This document shows, piece after piece, positions 9,247-17,680 of a stretch of 64,000 bases of DNA. This DNA comes from Candidatus Limiplasma pullicola (GTDB taxonomy: Bacteria; Bacillota; Clostridia; Christensenellales; Aristaeellaceae): assembly GCA_018710985.1 (NCBI GenBank), contig DVIV01000001.1, positions 82,388-146,387 of the forward strand. The letters run 5' to 3'. The number at the start of each line of letters is the position of its first letter. The stretch's first letter is position 1. The translations under genes were made by a program, and so were the position numbers. The notes beneath the pieces are model-generated. The model searched no databases. It was not told where the DNA came from and saw nothing but the letters and a program-made list of their open reading frames with translations.

Positions 9247-10446
9247 TCAGATGGCGGATATGCGGCGGCTCAGCGTGCGGATGAGGTCGTAGCCGTCCCA
9301 GGTGAGGGCGAAGTCCATGGTGTGCCCCACGGGCGCGATGCGGTCCACGCCCCACAGGGCGTTTTCGCGCACGAAGCGCCGAAGCGTCTCCGGCTCCAGG
9401 CCCAGGTAGCTGAGCGTCTGGTACTTGCGCTTGACCACCGGAATCAGGCTGTCCAGCGTTTCGGCGGCGTACTCCACGAAGAAGCCGCCCGCGCAGCGGT
9501 GATCGTCGATGTCCGGGGTGAGCGCGCTCACGCGCAGGCGCACCACGGTGTTGTCCGGCATGGGCGCGAGGGATGCGCCCGGCAGCGCGGCGGCCGCGCG
9601 GAAGGCCGCGGTCAGCTTGTCCACCGCCACCACCGGCTCGATGGGATAGCGCGGCGCGGCATAGGCGCGCACGGCCTCCCAGAAACGCGCCTGCGCCGCC
9701 TCCACGTCCCCGTTCCTGCCCAGCCAGTACACCAGCCGGGGTGAGGTGCAGGCGTTCTGGTCGGTGAGGTAGGTGTCGTTGTAAAACCCGCGCGCCGCGG
9801 CGGCCAGCGCCTTGTTCTCCATAGCCAGCACGCTTCCCGCGTCCGCGGCCAGCAGGCTGTAGCGGTCGGGAAAGGCGACCTCCACCGCGCGGGGCGCGAG
9901 CGGCGCCGTGCGCACGCGGCGAACGGTTTCGTCGCCGCCCCAGATGATGCGCGCGTCGCATTGGGCGCTGAACAGCTCGGTCACGTCCTGGCGGTCGCGG
10001 GGATAGGTAATCACGCACACGTGGTTTGCCATCGCCGCGTGCGCGCCGCGCAATAGCGCGTCCATCACGCGGCAGATGATGCGCGTCTGCGCAAAGTCGC
10101 GGCTGGAGGCCTTGACCACGCAGGCGTTGCCCGCCAGCAGCCCCGCCGCCAGCGAATAGGCGAAGTTGACCGGCACGTTGCTGGGCGCGATATGAAATGA
10201 AATGCCGCGCCCCAGCCGGTCCGAAACCGCGCCCTCGTATTCCCGCGCCAGCGCCTCCAGATTCGCGCGGCGGCAGAAGAAGCCGAAGGCCACCACGTCC
10301 GGGTAGGCGCGCGCCTCGCGGTCGGCGATGAGGGCCGCGCCCAGGTCGGAAAGAAACGCCATCACGCCATCGTCAAAGGGCGCGAGGGGGCGGGCGCTCT
10401 GCCAGTCCCCGCCGCACAGGCGGGTATAGGGCTCATTTCTGCTCAT
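9247..10446 (-). CDS. luxC: LuxC-type acyl-CoA/acyl-protein reductase
   Basis: A 399-residue protein. It belongs to the LuxC family, an aldehyde-dehydrogenase-fold reductase that turns an acyl thioester or acylated protein into an aldehyde using NADPH. The catalytic cysteine region is TYLTDQNACTSP, with Cys near residue 233, and HIAPSNVPVNFAYS near 85-98 is a LuxC hallmark. The ATG at 10446 overlaps the end of luxE by 14 bases. No luxA or luxB is in the window, so the aldehyde is not for light production here. I infer that it feeds glycan modification. Confidence 0.88.
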   Translation of the reverse strand: MSRNEPYTRLCGGDWQSARPLAPFDDGVMAFLSDLGAALIADREARAYPDVVAFGFFCRRANLEALAREYEGAVSDRLGRGISFHIAPSNVPVNFAYSLAAGLLAGNACVVKASSRDFAQTRIICRVMDALLRGAHAAMANHVCVITYPRDRQDVTELFSAQCDARIIWGGDETVRRVRTAPLAPRAVEVAFPDRYSLLAADAGSVLAMENKALAAAARGFYNDTYLTDQNACTSPRLVYWLGRNGDVEAAQARFWEAVRAYAAPRYPIEPVVAVDKLTAAFRAAAALPGASLAPMPDNTVVRLRVSALTPDIDDHRCAGGFFVEYAAETLDSLIPVVKRKYQTLSYLGLEPETLRRFVRENALWGVDRIAPVGHTMDFALTWDGYDLIRTLSRRISAI

Positions 10447-11503
10447 AGGTATCGCTGCACCCCCGCACCTCGGCGCGCTTGACGCGCCCCAGAATTTCAA
10501 AGTATTTGCCCTTGCGGCCGCAGGGGCAGTCGTCCTCGCCGAGGATGCGCCCCTCGTCCTCGGTGAGGAGCACATGGCCCGGATAGCTGCGCGGCAGCAC
10601 GCTGGATACCTGAATCAGCCCCGTCTCCCCCACATCGGCCACGGAGAAATCCCCCGGCCGCCGGATGGTCACGTCCGACCATACGGGCGCGTGCAGGTGG
10701 CCGTGCTCGCATTCCATGTAGATGGTGCCGGTCTGCTCGACCATGCCGTAGTAGTTGTGCACACGGGTGAGGCCGCAGGTTTCCTGCAATTCCCGCTTGA
10801 AGCGCTCGGTGGAAATGTGCTGATCGGCCAGCTTCTTCCAGCCGCCGCCGTGCACCAGCACGCCGCGGCTGAGATCCGGATGGTAGCCCGTCTCCCGGAG
10901 CCTGGCCACAAAATGCTGCCAGATCATGAATGTGAAGCCAAAGAGGAAGATGTCCTCCCCCTCGTGCTTTTTGAGAAACGCTTCCAGCCCCTCCCTGTCC
11001 AGCGCCATGTGCTCGTCCAGCGCGAACACCTTGTCCCGCGCGAACATGCCAAAGCCCAAAATGCCCGCGCCCCGCGCCGAGAACATGGCGCGGTTCTTGA
11101 TGACGGCGCTGGTGTCGAGGATGATCATGGGCAGGCGCTGCTTGCCCAGGAACTCGCCCATGATGCGGCTTAAGACCTTGCTTTGCAGGGCGCTGGTTTC
11201 CCGGTCGAGGTAGATGCGGCTCACCTGCTGGCCCGTGGTACCGGACGAGGTCATGGTGCGGTGGAGGGCTTCCTCGGGGACGCTCCTGAGCGTGAGCTCC
11301 TTGAACAGCCGCACCGGCAGAAAGGGCAGGGCCTCGAAGCCCTCCCCGCGCGCGGGCCAGGCGTCCCGCATGCGCGCATACTGGGAGCAGCGCGCGGCGT
11401 GCCAGTCCGTCAGGTCCGACAGCTCCGCATCCAGAAAGGCCCGCTTTTTCGCCCGGTCCCATTCGTAGACGGGCAGGGCGGGCAGATCGTTGACGTCATA
11501 CAT
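10433..11503 (-). CDS. luxE: LuxE-type acyl-protein synthetase
   Basis: A 356-residue protein with the ATP-binding motif MTSSGTTGQ near residue 85 and NYYGMVEQTGTIYMECEHGH near 245-265, as in LuxE and the related PaaK-type adenylating enzymes. LuxE activates a fatty acid with ATP and passes the acyl group to LuxC. A CPCGRKGKYFEILGR segment lies near the C terminus. GGAG lies 7 bases before the ATG at 11503, which overlaps the ligase stop by 8 bases. The family pairing with LuxC directly downstream is the normal reductase complex order. Confidence 0.88.
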   Translation of the reverse strand: MYDVNDLPALPVYEWDRAKKRAFLDAELSDLTDWHAARCSQYARMRDAWPARGEGFEALPFLPVRLFKELTLRSVPEEALHRTMTSSGTTGQQVSRIYLDRETSALQSKVLSRIMGEFLGKQRLPMIILDTSAVIKNRAMFSARGAGILGFGMFARDKVFALDEHMALDREGLEAFLKKHEGEDIFLFGFTFMIWQHFVARLRETGYHPDLSRGVLVHGGGWKKLADQHISTERFKRELQETCGLTRVHNYYGMVEQTGTIYMECEHGHLHAPVWSDVTIRRPGDFSVADVGETGLIQVSSVLPRSYPGHVLLTEDEGRILGEDDCPCGRKGKYFEILGRVKRAEVRGCSDTYEQK

Positions 11504-12902
11504 GGTATTTCTCCAGCTCCCGGTAGAGGGTCTTGCCCGCGTCGTTCTTGGGGATGGCGTCCAGGTGCGTCGTATGGAAGCCGCTCAGGTTCAGGCCCGT
11601 CTTTTCCGACAGCCAGGCGCGCATCGCGGGCAGCGCGTCCGCGTCGGTGGAGAAGATCATCAGGTGGTCGTCACGTCCCGCGCAGGCACATTCCGCCTCC
11701 GGGAACGCCGCCTTGAGCATGCGCTCGGTCTCGTCCAGGTTGACGCGGTTGCCATACATCTTCAAAAACCGCTTCTTGCGGCCGACGACGGTATAGCAGC
11801 CGTCCTCGTCCACCTGCGCCATATCGCCGGTATCCAGCACGCCGCCGCGCTCGTCGCCCTTTTCAAGGTCAGCTCCGCACTGGGCGTATCCGAGGGTCAC
11901 GTTTTCACCGTAGTAGCGAAGCTCGCCCGTCACGTGCGGCTCGGTGATGATTTCGCCGTTCACGCCGATGAGCTCAAAGCGTCCGCCGGGGATGGCCACG
12001 CCCATGGCGCCCACCTTGTCCAGGCTCATCTCCCAGGGCAGGTAGGCCATGCGGGCCGTGGCCTCGCACTGTCCATACATGACGACGAACCTGCGCCCCG
12101 TGTCCCTGCACCACTGGGCTAAGCGGCGGTGCAGGTCGGGCAGGAGCTTGCCGCCCGCCTGGGTGAGCGTGCGCAGCGTGGGCAGGTCCATGCGGGTGAA
12201 GCGCATGCGGTCGAGCATCTCGTAGGTGTAGGGCACGCCGCCCATGCTGGTGGCCCCCGCCTCCCTGAAGAAGGTCCAGAAGTCGCGCTGGGCGATGCCC
12301 TTCTCGGTCAACAGCACGGTCGCGCCCACCCAGAGGTGGGTGTTGAGGATGCTCAGGCCGTAGGTGTAGTTCATGGGCAGCGTCGTGATGGGTTTCTCCT
12401 GCGCGGTCAGCGCGAGGTATTCCACGATGCTTTCGGTGTTGGCGCGGATGTTTCCATAGCTCTGGCGCACAAACTTGGGGCTGCCGGTGGAACCGCTGGT
12501 GGTCAGAAGCAGCGCGAGGTCGTCATGCAGCTTTGTCTCCGCGCCAAAGGGCGTTTTGAGCAGTCGGTAGCCCAAGCGCTCGTACACGCTTTCGCACCTC
12601 TCCCACTCGAAGCCCTCCGGCGCCCACAGGTACGCCGGGTGGTACGCCTCGTAGAGCGCGGCAAACAGCTCGCGGTCGATGGAGGCCGCCAGCAGCGCGG
12701 GCACCACGCCGCCCTCGACCATGCCCGCGTAGCCCACGGCGCTGCCGATGGTGTTCCCGCAGAGGTTAAAGCACAGGCAGCGCCCGCCGATGGCCCCGCA
12801 CAGCGCCTCGCCCTCGCGCGCAAGCTGCGCGTAGGTCAGGCTTTGGCCGTGCTCGTCCACAAGCGCCGCGGCATCGCCGAAGCGGTCAAATCTCCACATC
12901 AT
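11496..12902 (-). CDS. AMP-dependent acyl-CoA/acyl-ACP ligase
   Basis: A 468-residue ANL-superfamily enzyme. It has LLLTTSGSTGSPKFVRQS (P-loop), MYGQCEATARM (A5), GVLDTGDMAQVDEDG (A7) and the C-terminal lysine in PKNDAGKTLYREL. It likely activates a carboxylic acid and loads it on the adjacent carrier protein. The frame extends to a TTG at 12932, but the ATG pair at 12902/12899 inside the end of the ACP gene is the natural coupled start. The acyl substrate is not identifiable from sequence. A second adenylating enzyme, LuxE, lies directly downstream, so acid activation occurs twice in this pathway or on two substrates. Confidence 0.85.
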   Translation of the reverse strand: MMWRFDRFGDAAALVDEHGQSLTYAQLAREGEALCGAIGGRCLCFNLCGNTIGSAVGYAGMVEGGVVPALLAASIDRELFAALYEAYHPAYLWAPEGFEWERCESVYERLGYRLLKTPFGAETKLHDDLALLLTTSGSTGSPKFVRQSYGNIRANTESIVEYLALTAQEKPITTLPMNYTYGLSILNTHLWVGATVLLTEKGIAQRDFWTFFREAGATSMGGVPYTYEMLDRMRFTRMDLPTLRTLTQAGGKLLPDLHRRLAQWCRDTGRRFVVMYGQCEATARMAYLPWEMSLDKVGAMGVAIPGGRFELIGVNGEIITEPHVTGELRYYGENVTLGYAQCGADLEKGDERGGVLDTGDMAQVDEDGCYTVVGRKKRFLKMYGNRVNLDETERMLKAAFPEAECACAGRDDHLMIFSTDADALPAMRAWLSEKTGLNLSGFHTTHLDAIPKNDAGKTLYRELEKYHV

Positions 12903-13122
12903 ACTTGCGCAGAATCTCCTTCCCCTTCTCAAACGAGCTCAGGTCGATGATATCGTCCATATCCACCATGATGTCGAACGCGTCCTCCAGCGCGGCGATG
13001 AGGGTCATGTGACCCACGCTGTCCCACTGGTCGCTCTCGCCGTACTTGAGGGCGGGCACGTCGCTTTCGGGCACCTCCAGCGCTTCGGAAAACGCCTTTA
13101 CGTACTTTTCAAGATTCGTCAT
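12886..13122 (-). CDS. Acyl carrier protein, cluster-dedicated
   Basis: A 78-residue acidic protein. The phosphopantetheine attachment site is WDSVGHM, with Ser near residue 35, rather than the ADSLD of housekeeping ACPs. This variant is usual for carrier proteins in O-antigen, flagellin-glycan and secondary-metabolite clusters. AAAGGAG precedes the ATG. Its 3' end overlaps the ligase start. No ketosynthase is nearby, so the carrier probably holds an acid brought by the ligase instead of one built by chain extension. Confidence 0.9.
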   Translation of the reverse strand: MTNLEKYVKAFSEALEVPESDVPALKYGESDQWDSVGHMTLIAALEDAFDIMVDMDDIIDLSSFEKGKEILRKYDVEI

Positions 13123-13163
13123 GTGAATCGCTCCTTTATCATGAGATTCCTTTTGGGATGGGC

Positions 13164-13907
13164 TTACAGCATGCCACCGTCCACGCGCCAGACCTGACCG
13201 GTCACGTAGCTGGCCCTGTCGCTGGCCAGGAAGGCCGCCACGTCCGCGATCTCCTCCGGCCGGGCCTTTCGGTGCATGAGGATGCGGGAAAGCTGCTCCT
13301 GCGTCACCTTTTCACTCAGTCCGCTCACCAGGTCCGTATCCGTGAAACCGGGGGCCAGCGCGTTTACGCGGATGCCCACGCTGATGAGCTCGCGCGCCAT
13401 CTTTTTCGTGGCGGCGATCACCGCCGCCTTGGAGGCGGAATAGTCCAGGCGGCTGTCGCCCTCGATGCCGGCGACGCTGGCCACGTTGACCACCGCGCCG
13501 CATTTGCCCCGCGCCATGAGGCGCGTGGCCAGGCGGCTGACCTCCATGGCAGCGAAGAAGTTCACGTCCATGATGCGGCGCATGTCCTCCGCGGAGGTCA
13601 TCTGAAACATGCGGTCCTCGCCCATGATGCCGGCGTTGTTGACCAGCACGTTAAGGGGCTGCTTGTCCGCCATGACCTGACGGAACGCCTCCTTGAGCGC
13701 CGCCGTGTCGGTCAGCTCGCAGTAGACGGGTTTGATCCATCTGCCGTATTTCCCGGCGGTCATGGCCAGGCGCGCCTCGAAGCGCGCGTCCGGCGTGCGG
13801 GCAAAGGCCCAGACGTTGGCCCCCTCGCGCGCGAACACCTCCACCATCGCCGCGCCGATGCCGCGCGCCGCGCCGGTGATCAGCGCGTTCTTTCCTTCCA
13901 AAAGCAT
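13164..13907 (-). CDS. SDR-family oxidoreductase (FabG-like)
   Basis: A 247-residue classical short-chain dehydrogenase. It has the cofactor loop TGAARGIG at about 11-18, NNAG near 90, a catalytic Ser near 143 and YSASK with Tyr near 156. It resembles 3-oxoacyl-ACP reductases. In this cluster it could reduce a carrier-bound keto group, or the aldehyde made by LuxC. The start is 1 base after the upstream stop, with GGAGGGGG ahead of it, and a 41-base gap leads to the ACP. Confidence 0.87.
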   Translation of the reverse strand: MLLEGKNALITGAARGIGAAMVEVFAREGANVWAFARTPDARFEARLAMTAGKYGRWIKPVYCELTDTAALKEAFRQVMADKQPLNVLVNNAGIMGEDRMFQMTSAEDMRRIMDVNFFAAMEVSRLATRLMARGKCGAVVNVASVAGIEGDSRLDYSASKAAVIAATKKMARELISVGIRVNALAPGFTDTDLVSGLSEKVTQEQLSRILMHRKARPEEIADVAAFLASDRASYVTGQVWRVDGGML

Positions 13908-13908
13908 G

Positions 13909-15426
13909 CTATTCCCCCTCCGCAGCGGTTACCTGCTGCTTTTCGTAATACTCCGCGTACAGGCTGAGCACATAGTCGAGGTTATCGGCGTTCAGCGCGT
14001 CGCCCATGAAGGCGTCGGGAATGTCCTCCACGGGCGCGAGCACGGGCCGGGTGTTCTCCGGGTCGTTCATGGCGGCGTTGCGCGCGTCCATGGCCGCGTC
14101 GTAGGCCGCCGCCTGCCCGGTGATCAGCGAGCGGGCCGCGCTGCCCGAAGCCGTGTTCCACAGGCTCCAGTCCGCGCTGCCCTCCGGGCGGTAGCTCACG
14201 CACCCCACCACCAGCAGCACCAGCGCCGCCAGAAATGCGCCGATGCGCAGTCCGTCGCGCCTCGCCGTGCCGATGGCCGCGAAGGGCAGCCGGTCCTCCG
14301 CGCGCCGCTGCGCCCAGCCCAGCCAGTAGAGCACCAGCGCGCAGCTCATAAGCACGAAGGTATAAAAGTAGGTGTTGAGCGTGCGGCCGTCGCCCAGGTA
14401 GTTGCCGGTGTAGAGCGTGGGGGCCAGCTGCGCGCAGAACAGGCACACGCTCAGCGCCGTGATCCACACGGGATGGCTGAAGCGGCAGGGGCAGCCGCGG
14501 ATGGCCTCGCTCAACTGCCAGGCCACCAGCGCCCAGACCACCAGCAGCGGCAGGGAAAACCAGCTGCCCATCAGCGCCGCGCCGAAGTAGAACGCCTGCA
14601 ATATCGCCTTTGGCGCGCTCATGCCGCCGGAAAGGGTGGCGGCGCGCACGGCGTTGCCCGGCGCGGATGCGCTGAAGGCAAAGCAGGCCAGCAGCAGCGC
14701 AAAAAGCACAACCTCCGCCACGCGGTCGCGCCGGCGCACGAGCAGCGCCCGCGCCGCCAGCAGCGCGTCCATCAGCAGGCACAGAAGCAGCGTCGAGTAC
14801 TTGGCCCCGCCCACCGCCACGGTCAGCACAAGAAGCAGCCCGTACAGCGCGGCCTTCGCGCCCCGCCGCTTCGCTCGCTCAAAGCACAGCCACACGCCCA
14901 GCCGCACCAGCGCCACGGCCCACATCAGCGTGTAGGCCACGCCGCCGTTGAACCAGAAAAACGCCTCGCTCAGCTCCGGCACGAACTGGATGATCACAAA
15001 CGCGACCGCGCAAAACGCCGTCCAGAAGGCCTGCCGGTCCGCGCCCAGCCCCCGCACCAGCGCCTGCCTCAGGAAAAACCATACTGCAAACAGCAGAAAC
15101 GTCATCAGCAGCGCCGTCGTCACCCAGTAGAGGTCCTCGCCAAACAGCGCGGGTTGCAGGGCGCTGATAAAGGACGTGGTGTAGGTGCCCTCCCAGGTGT
15201 TTCGGATGCTTATGGTGTTTTGCACGGCGGCGCGCACCGTCTCCCAGAAGCTCCCGGTTTCGCGCCACGCCGCATGGGTGCGGATGGAAAAGCCGAAATC
15301 GTCATAGCAGGCGTGGTTGTACGCCGACAGGGCGTACAGCGGCATCAGGCTGAGCAGCAGGGCCGCCACGCACAGCCACGTCAGCGCCCGGCCAGACAGA
15401 CGGCGCCGCGCAAGCGCGTGCCTCAT
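13909..15426 (-). CDS. DUF6056-like multi-pass membrane protein (paralogue 2)
   Basis: A 505-residue protein with about ten hydrophobic segments. After the first helix it reads HACYDDFGFSIRTH, then FFWFNGGVAYT. The acidic pair after helix one and the WFNGG motif resemble the proteins grouped as DUF6056, which look like GT-C enzymes but have no proven function. It overlaps its upstream paralogue by 4 bases (ATGA) and matches it along the full length, including a C-terminal outer segment (NDPE...VEDIPDAFMGD). This is a recent tandem duplication or a heterodimer pair. Confidence 0.68.
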   Translation of the reverse strand: MRHALARRRLSGRALTWLCVAALLLSLMPLYALSAYNHACYDDFGFSIRTHAAWRETGSFWETVRAAVQNTISIRNTWEGTYTTSFISALQPALFGEDLYWVTTALLMTFLLFAVWFFLRQALVRGLGADRQAFWTAFCAVAFVIIQFVPELSEAFFWFNGGVAYTLMWAVALVRLGVWLCFERAKRRGAKAALYGLLLVLTVAVGGAKYSTLLLCLLMDALLAARALLVRRRDRVAEVVLFALLLACFAFSASAPGNAVRAATLSGGMSAPKAILQAFYFGAALMGSWFSLPLLVVWALVAWQLSEAIRGCPCRFSHPVWITALSVCLFCAQLAPTLYTGNYLGDGRTLNTYFYTFVLMSCALVLYWLGWAQRRAEDRLPFAAIGTARRDGLRIGAFLAALVLLVVGCVSYRPEGSADWSLWNTASGSAARSLITGQAAAYDAAMDARNAAMNDPENTRPVLAPVEDIPDAFMGDALNADNLDYVLSLYAEYYEKQQVTAAEGE

Positions 15427-16934
15427 GGCGTCCCCTCCTCTCCCGCGATCCGGATGGCCTCCTTGCCGTAGTAGGCCGCCAGGGAGGGCCGCACGTCGTA
15501 TTCCGCGCCCGGCACGATCAAATCATCCATGAACACGTCCGGCACGGCGGTGAGCGGGGAGAGCGTGACCACCGGCTGCGCGGGGTCGTTCAACGCTTCC
15601 TCGCGCAGGGTCATCTCCGCGTCATACCTCGCGGCCTCGCCGCTGAGGATCGAGAGGGCGGCGCTGGGGCCGCTCAGGTTCTGCACGCCGTAGAGCTCCT
15701 CGCCCGCGGGCCTGCACGCCAGGCAGCCCATCCCCAGCAGGCACAGGCTGACCGCCAGCAGCGCGCCGTAGCCCCGCGCCGTGAGCGGCCGGGCGAGCGT
15801 CTCCCGGCCGGCCGCCGCGAGCCGCCGCGCCGCAAAGCCCGCCAGGTAGTACACCGCCAGAAACCACAGCGCCACAAAGCTGATGTAGTAGGTATCCACG
15901 ATGCGCCCCGCGCCGATGGAGGCGATGGCGTAGAGCGGCGGGGTCATCTGCGTGCAGTACAGCGCGCCCATCAGCCCCAGCACCAGCCAGGGGTGCGAAA
16001 AGCGCCAGGGGCTTTTCTTCGCCGCCCCGTACAGCGCAGGCAGCACCGCCAGCGTGACCGCGATCAGCTCAAGGCGCAGATACGTCCCCATCTGCGCCGC
16101 GCCGTAAAAGAGCGACTGCAACACCGCCTTGACCGCCGAGGTCTGATACCCGATCACCCCGGCGCGCACCGTGTTGCCGGGCGCGGACATGCTGTACACA
16201 AAGCACACGAGCAGCAGGGCCGTCAGCCCCAGAAAGCGCCAGCGCCGCGGATGCCGCGCACGCATCATCCACACCAGGCACACCGCCAGCATGCACAGGC
16301 CAAACAGCCCGCCGCCGTAGCTGCCGCCGCCCAAAAGCGCCATCAGCACGCACAGCGCCGCCGTCAGCCCCGCGGCGCGGCCCTTCGCCCCGGCCAGCCG
16401 CACCATCAGCGCGGCGGCCAGCGCCATGAGCGAATAGATGAAGGTGTTTCCGATGCCTCCGTTGAACCAGAAAAACGCCTCGCCCGCGTCGGGCATGAAC
16501 TGAATCATCAGCGTCACCGCCAGGCACCCCAGCGTCCACCGGCCCGTGCGGTCCATGCCCAGCCGGCCCAGCACCACCGAAAAAAAGTACAGGAAGCACG
16601 CGATCAGCGCCGTGAGCAGCACAAACGTGCCGATGAAGTACAGCCCCTCAGCAAAGATGCCGGGCTGCACGTTGCTCAGCAGCGTGCCCGTATAGGTGCC
16701 CTGCCAGCTCTCGCGCGTCTCAAGCGCGCTGTCCCAGGCCGCGCGCAGCACCGCGCCCACGCTGCCCGTCTCGCGCCAGACCTGATGCGCCCGCGCGGAA
16801 AAGCCGTAATCGTCATAATAGGGATGATTGTACAGGGAGATTGCGTACAGCGGCAGCGTGCCCAGCACCAGCGCCGCCACGCTCAGCCACAACAGCGCGC
16901 GCCGGATTTTTTCCACCCGGTTCTCCGCCTGCAT
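15423..16934 (-). CDS. DUF6056-like multi-pass membrane protein (paralogue 1), first gene of the glycan cluster
   Basis: A 503-residue polytopic protein. An in-frame ATG at 16964 is possible, but GGGAGG lies 7 bases before the ATG at 16934, so the shorter form is preferred. It has HPYYDDYGFSARAH after the first helix and FFWFNGGIGNTFIYS in the middle, parallel to the next gene. The C-terminal segment NDPAQPVVTLSPLTAVPDVF mirrors the paralogue. A glycosyltransferase or flippase role in surface glycan assembly is inferred from family and context only. It is the first gene after the promoter at 16981-16986. Confidence 0.68.
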   Translation of the reverse strand: MQAENRVEKIRRALLWLSVAALVLGTLPLYAISLYNHPYYDDYGFSARAHQVWRETGSVGAVLRAAWDSALETRESWQGTYTGTLLSNVQPGIFAEGLYFIGTFVLLTALIACFLYFFSVVLGRLGMDRTGRWTLGCLAVTLMIQFMPDAGEAFFWFNGGIGNTFIYSLMALAAALMVRLAGAKGRAAGLTAALCVLMALLGGGSYGGGLFGLCMLAVCLVWMMRARHPRRWRFLGLTALLLVCFVYSMSAPGNTVRAGVIGYQTSAVKAVLQSLFYGAAQMGTYLRLELIAVTLAVLPALYGAAKKSPWRFSHPWLVLGLMGALYCTQMTPPLYAIASIGAGRIVDTYYISFVALWFLAVYYLAGFAARRLAAAGRETLARPLTARGYGALLAVSLCLLGMGCLACRPAGEELYGVQNLSGPSAALSILSGEAARYDAEMTLREEALNDPAQPVVTLSPLTAVPDVFMDDLIVPGAEYDVRPSLAAYYGKEAIRIAGEEGTP

Positions 16935-16980
16935 GCCGCTCCCTCCCTTCACATCAAGGTGCATAGGTTACCGAGTTTAG

Positions 16981-16986
16981 ATTATA
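16981..16986 (-). promoter_or_regulatory. -10 element of the glycan cluster promoter
   Basis: On the minus strand a perfect TATAAT preceded by GC lies about 47 bases upstream of the ATG at 16934. No convincing -35 hexamer stands 16-18 bases further upstream; the spot is T-rich with a GGC tract. It is the only strong -10 before a run of about fifteen minus-strand genes with gaps mostly under 45 bases. Confidence 0.5.
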
Positions 16987-17127
16987 GCATGTTTCGCCCA
17001 AAAAAGCCACACACGCCGCGACTTGGGCAAAGATTCCCCGCACCCCGGCCGCGCCGCGTCATAGGATGGTACAGGCGCGCCCCCGCGGCGCAGCCGAACC
17101 GCTCAATGCTGAAAGGAGCGCTTGACC

Positions 17128-17622
17128 ATGATGCTCAACCAGCCCGCCTCCCCTGGTCCGGGGCCGGACGGCCTGCCCACGCCCGCTCTGCCGGACGCCA
17201 ACCAGCCCGCCTCCCCCGGTCCGGGGCCGGACGGCCTGCCCACGCCTTCCCTGCCCAGCCAGCCGCAGATCACCTGCCCCGGCAGCTTCTGCTGTCCTGC
17301 GGGCTACACCGCCGCCATCGTCGGCCGCGGCCAGTCCTTTACCGACCTTCTGCTCCTCCATAACGTGTCCTATCAGGCCCTGAGCGCGGCCAATCCCGGC
17401 CTGTCCGTCACAAGGCCGCAGGCCGGCACGCGCTATTGCGTGCCCCCCGCCGGCAGCCGCCGCCTGTGCCCCACCGGCAGCTACAGCCATGTGATGGGCA
17501 CAGGGGAAAACCTCTACACCCTCGCCCAGTCGCTGGGCGTGGCTCCCGGCGCGCTGCTGGTGATCAACACCTCGCTCGCCCCCGGCGATTTCGTGCCGGG
17601 CCGCGTGGTGTGCGTGACCTGA
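17128..17622 (+). CDS. Small LysM-domain protein with duplicated Pro-rich N terminus
   Basis: A 164-residue protein. The ATG at 17128 is chosen because AAAGGAG lies 9 bases upstream; a TTG at 17122 is too close. The first 45 residues are two copies of a 21-residue unit, NQPASPGPGPDGLPTP plus linker. Two LysM-like domains follow, at about 50-110 and 113-163, each starting with a Cys-Pro. LysM domains bind peptidoglycan or chitin-like glycans. There is no signal peptide, which is common for spore-coat or cortex LysM proteins of Clostridia, so a spore role is possible but unproven. It is followed by a strong terminator. Confidence 0.75.
   Translation: MMLNQPASPGPGPDGLPTPALPDANQPASPGPGPDGLPTPSLPSQPQITCPGSFCCPAGYTAAIVGRGQSFTDLLLLHNVSYQALSAANPGLSVTRPQAGTRYCVPPAGSRRLCPTGSYSHVMGTGENLYTLAQSLGVAPGALLVINTSLAPGDFVPGRVVCVT
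17137..17248 (+). repeat. 63-base tandem duplication inside the LysM gene
   Basis: The stretch beginning AACCAGCCCGCCTCCCC at 17137 recurs at 17200 with a single-base change over about 48 bases. The period of 63 bases keeps the frame. It encodes the repeated NQPASPGPGPDGLPTP unit. Confidence 0.9.
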
Positions 17623-17636
17623 AAACAAGGAGAAGC

Positions 17637-17674
17637 AAGGCGGCCCGCGCCATCCTGCGCGGGCCGCCTTTTTT
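17637..17674 (+). terminator. Rho-independent terminator after the LysM gene
   Basis: A 14-base-pair GC-rich stem (17637-17650 with 17657-17670) and a six-base loop are followed by a T run. It separates the LysM gene from the convergent flavoprotein gene. The minus-strand side also has a short T run, so it may act in both directions. Confidence 0.9.
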
Positions 17675-17680
17675 CACTGT

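Noticed and set aside
8219..10018. A single 599-codon frame that would fuse a Gly/Arg-rich region to the GT2 enzyme
   Set aside because: The upstream part is an out-of-frame reading of luxC. A clean ATG with GAGGTG at 9229 starts the GT2 protein at its normal length.
9247..11503. Bioluminescence operon
   Set aside because: Only the reductase parts LuxC and LuxE are present. No luciferase luxA/luxB or luxD is in the window, and the neighbours are glycan genes.
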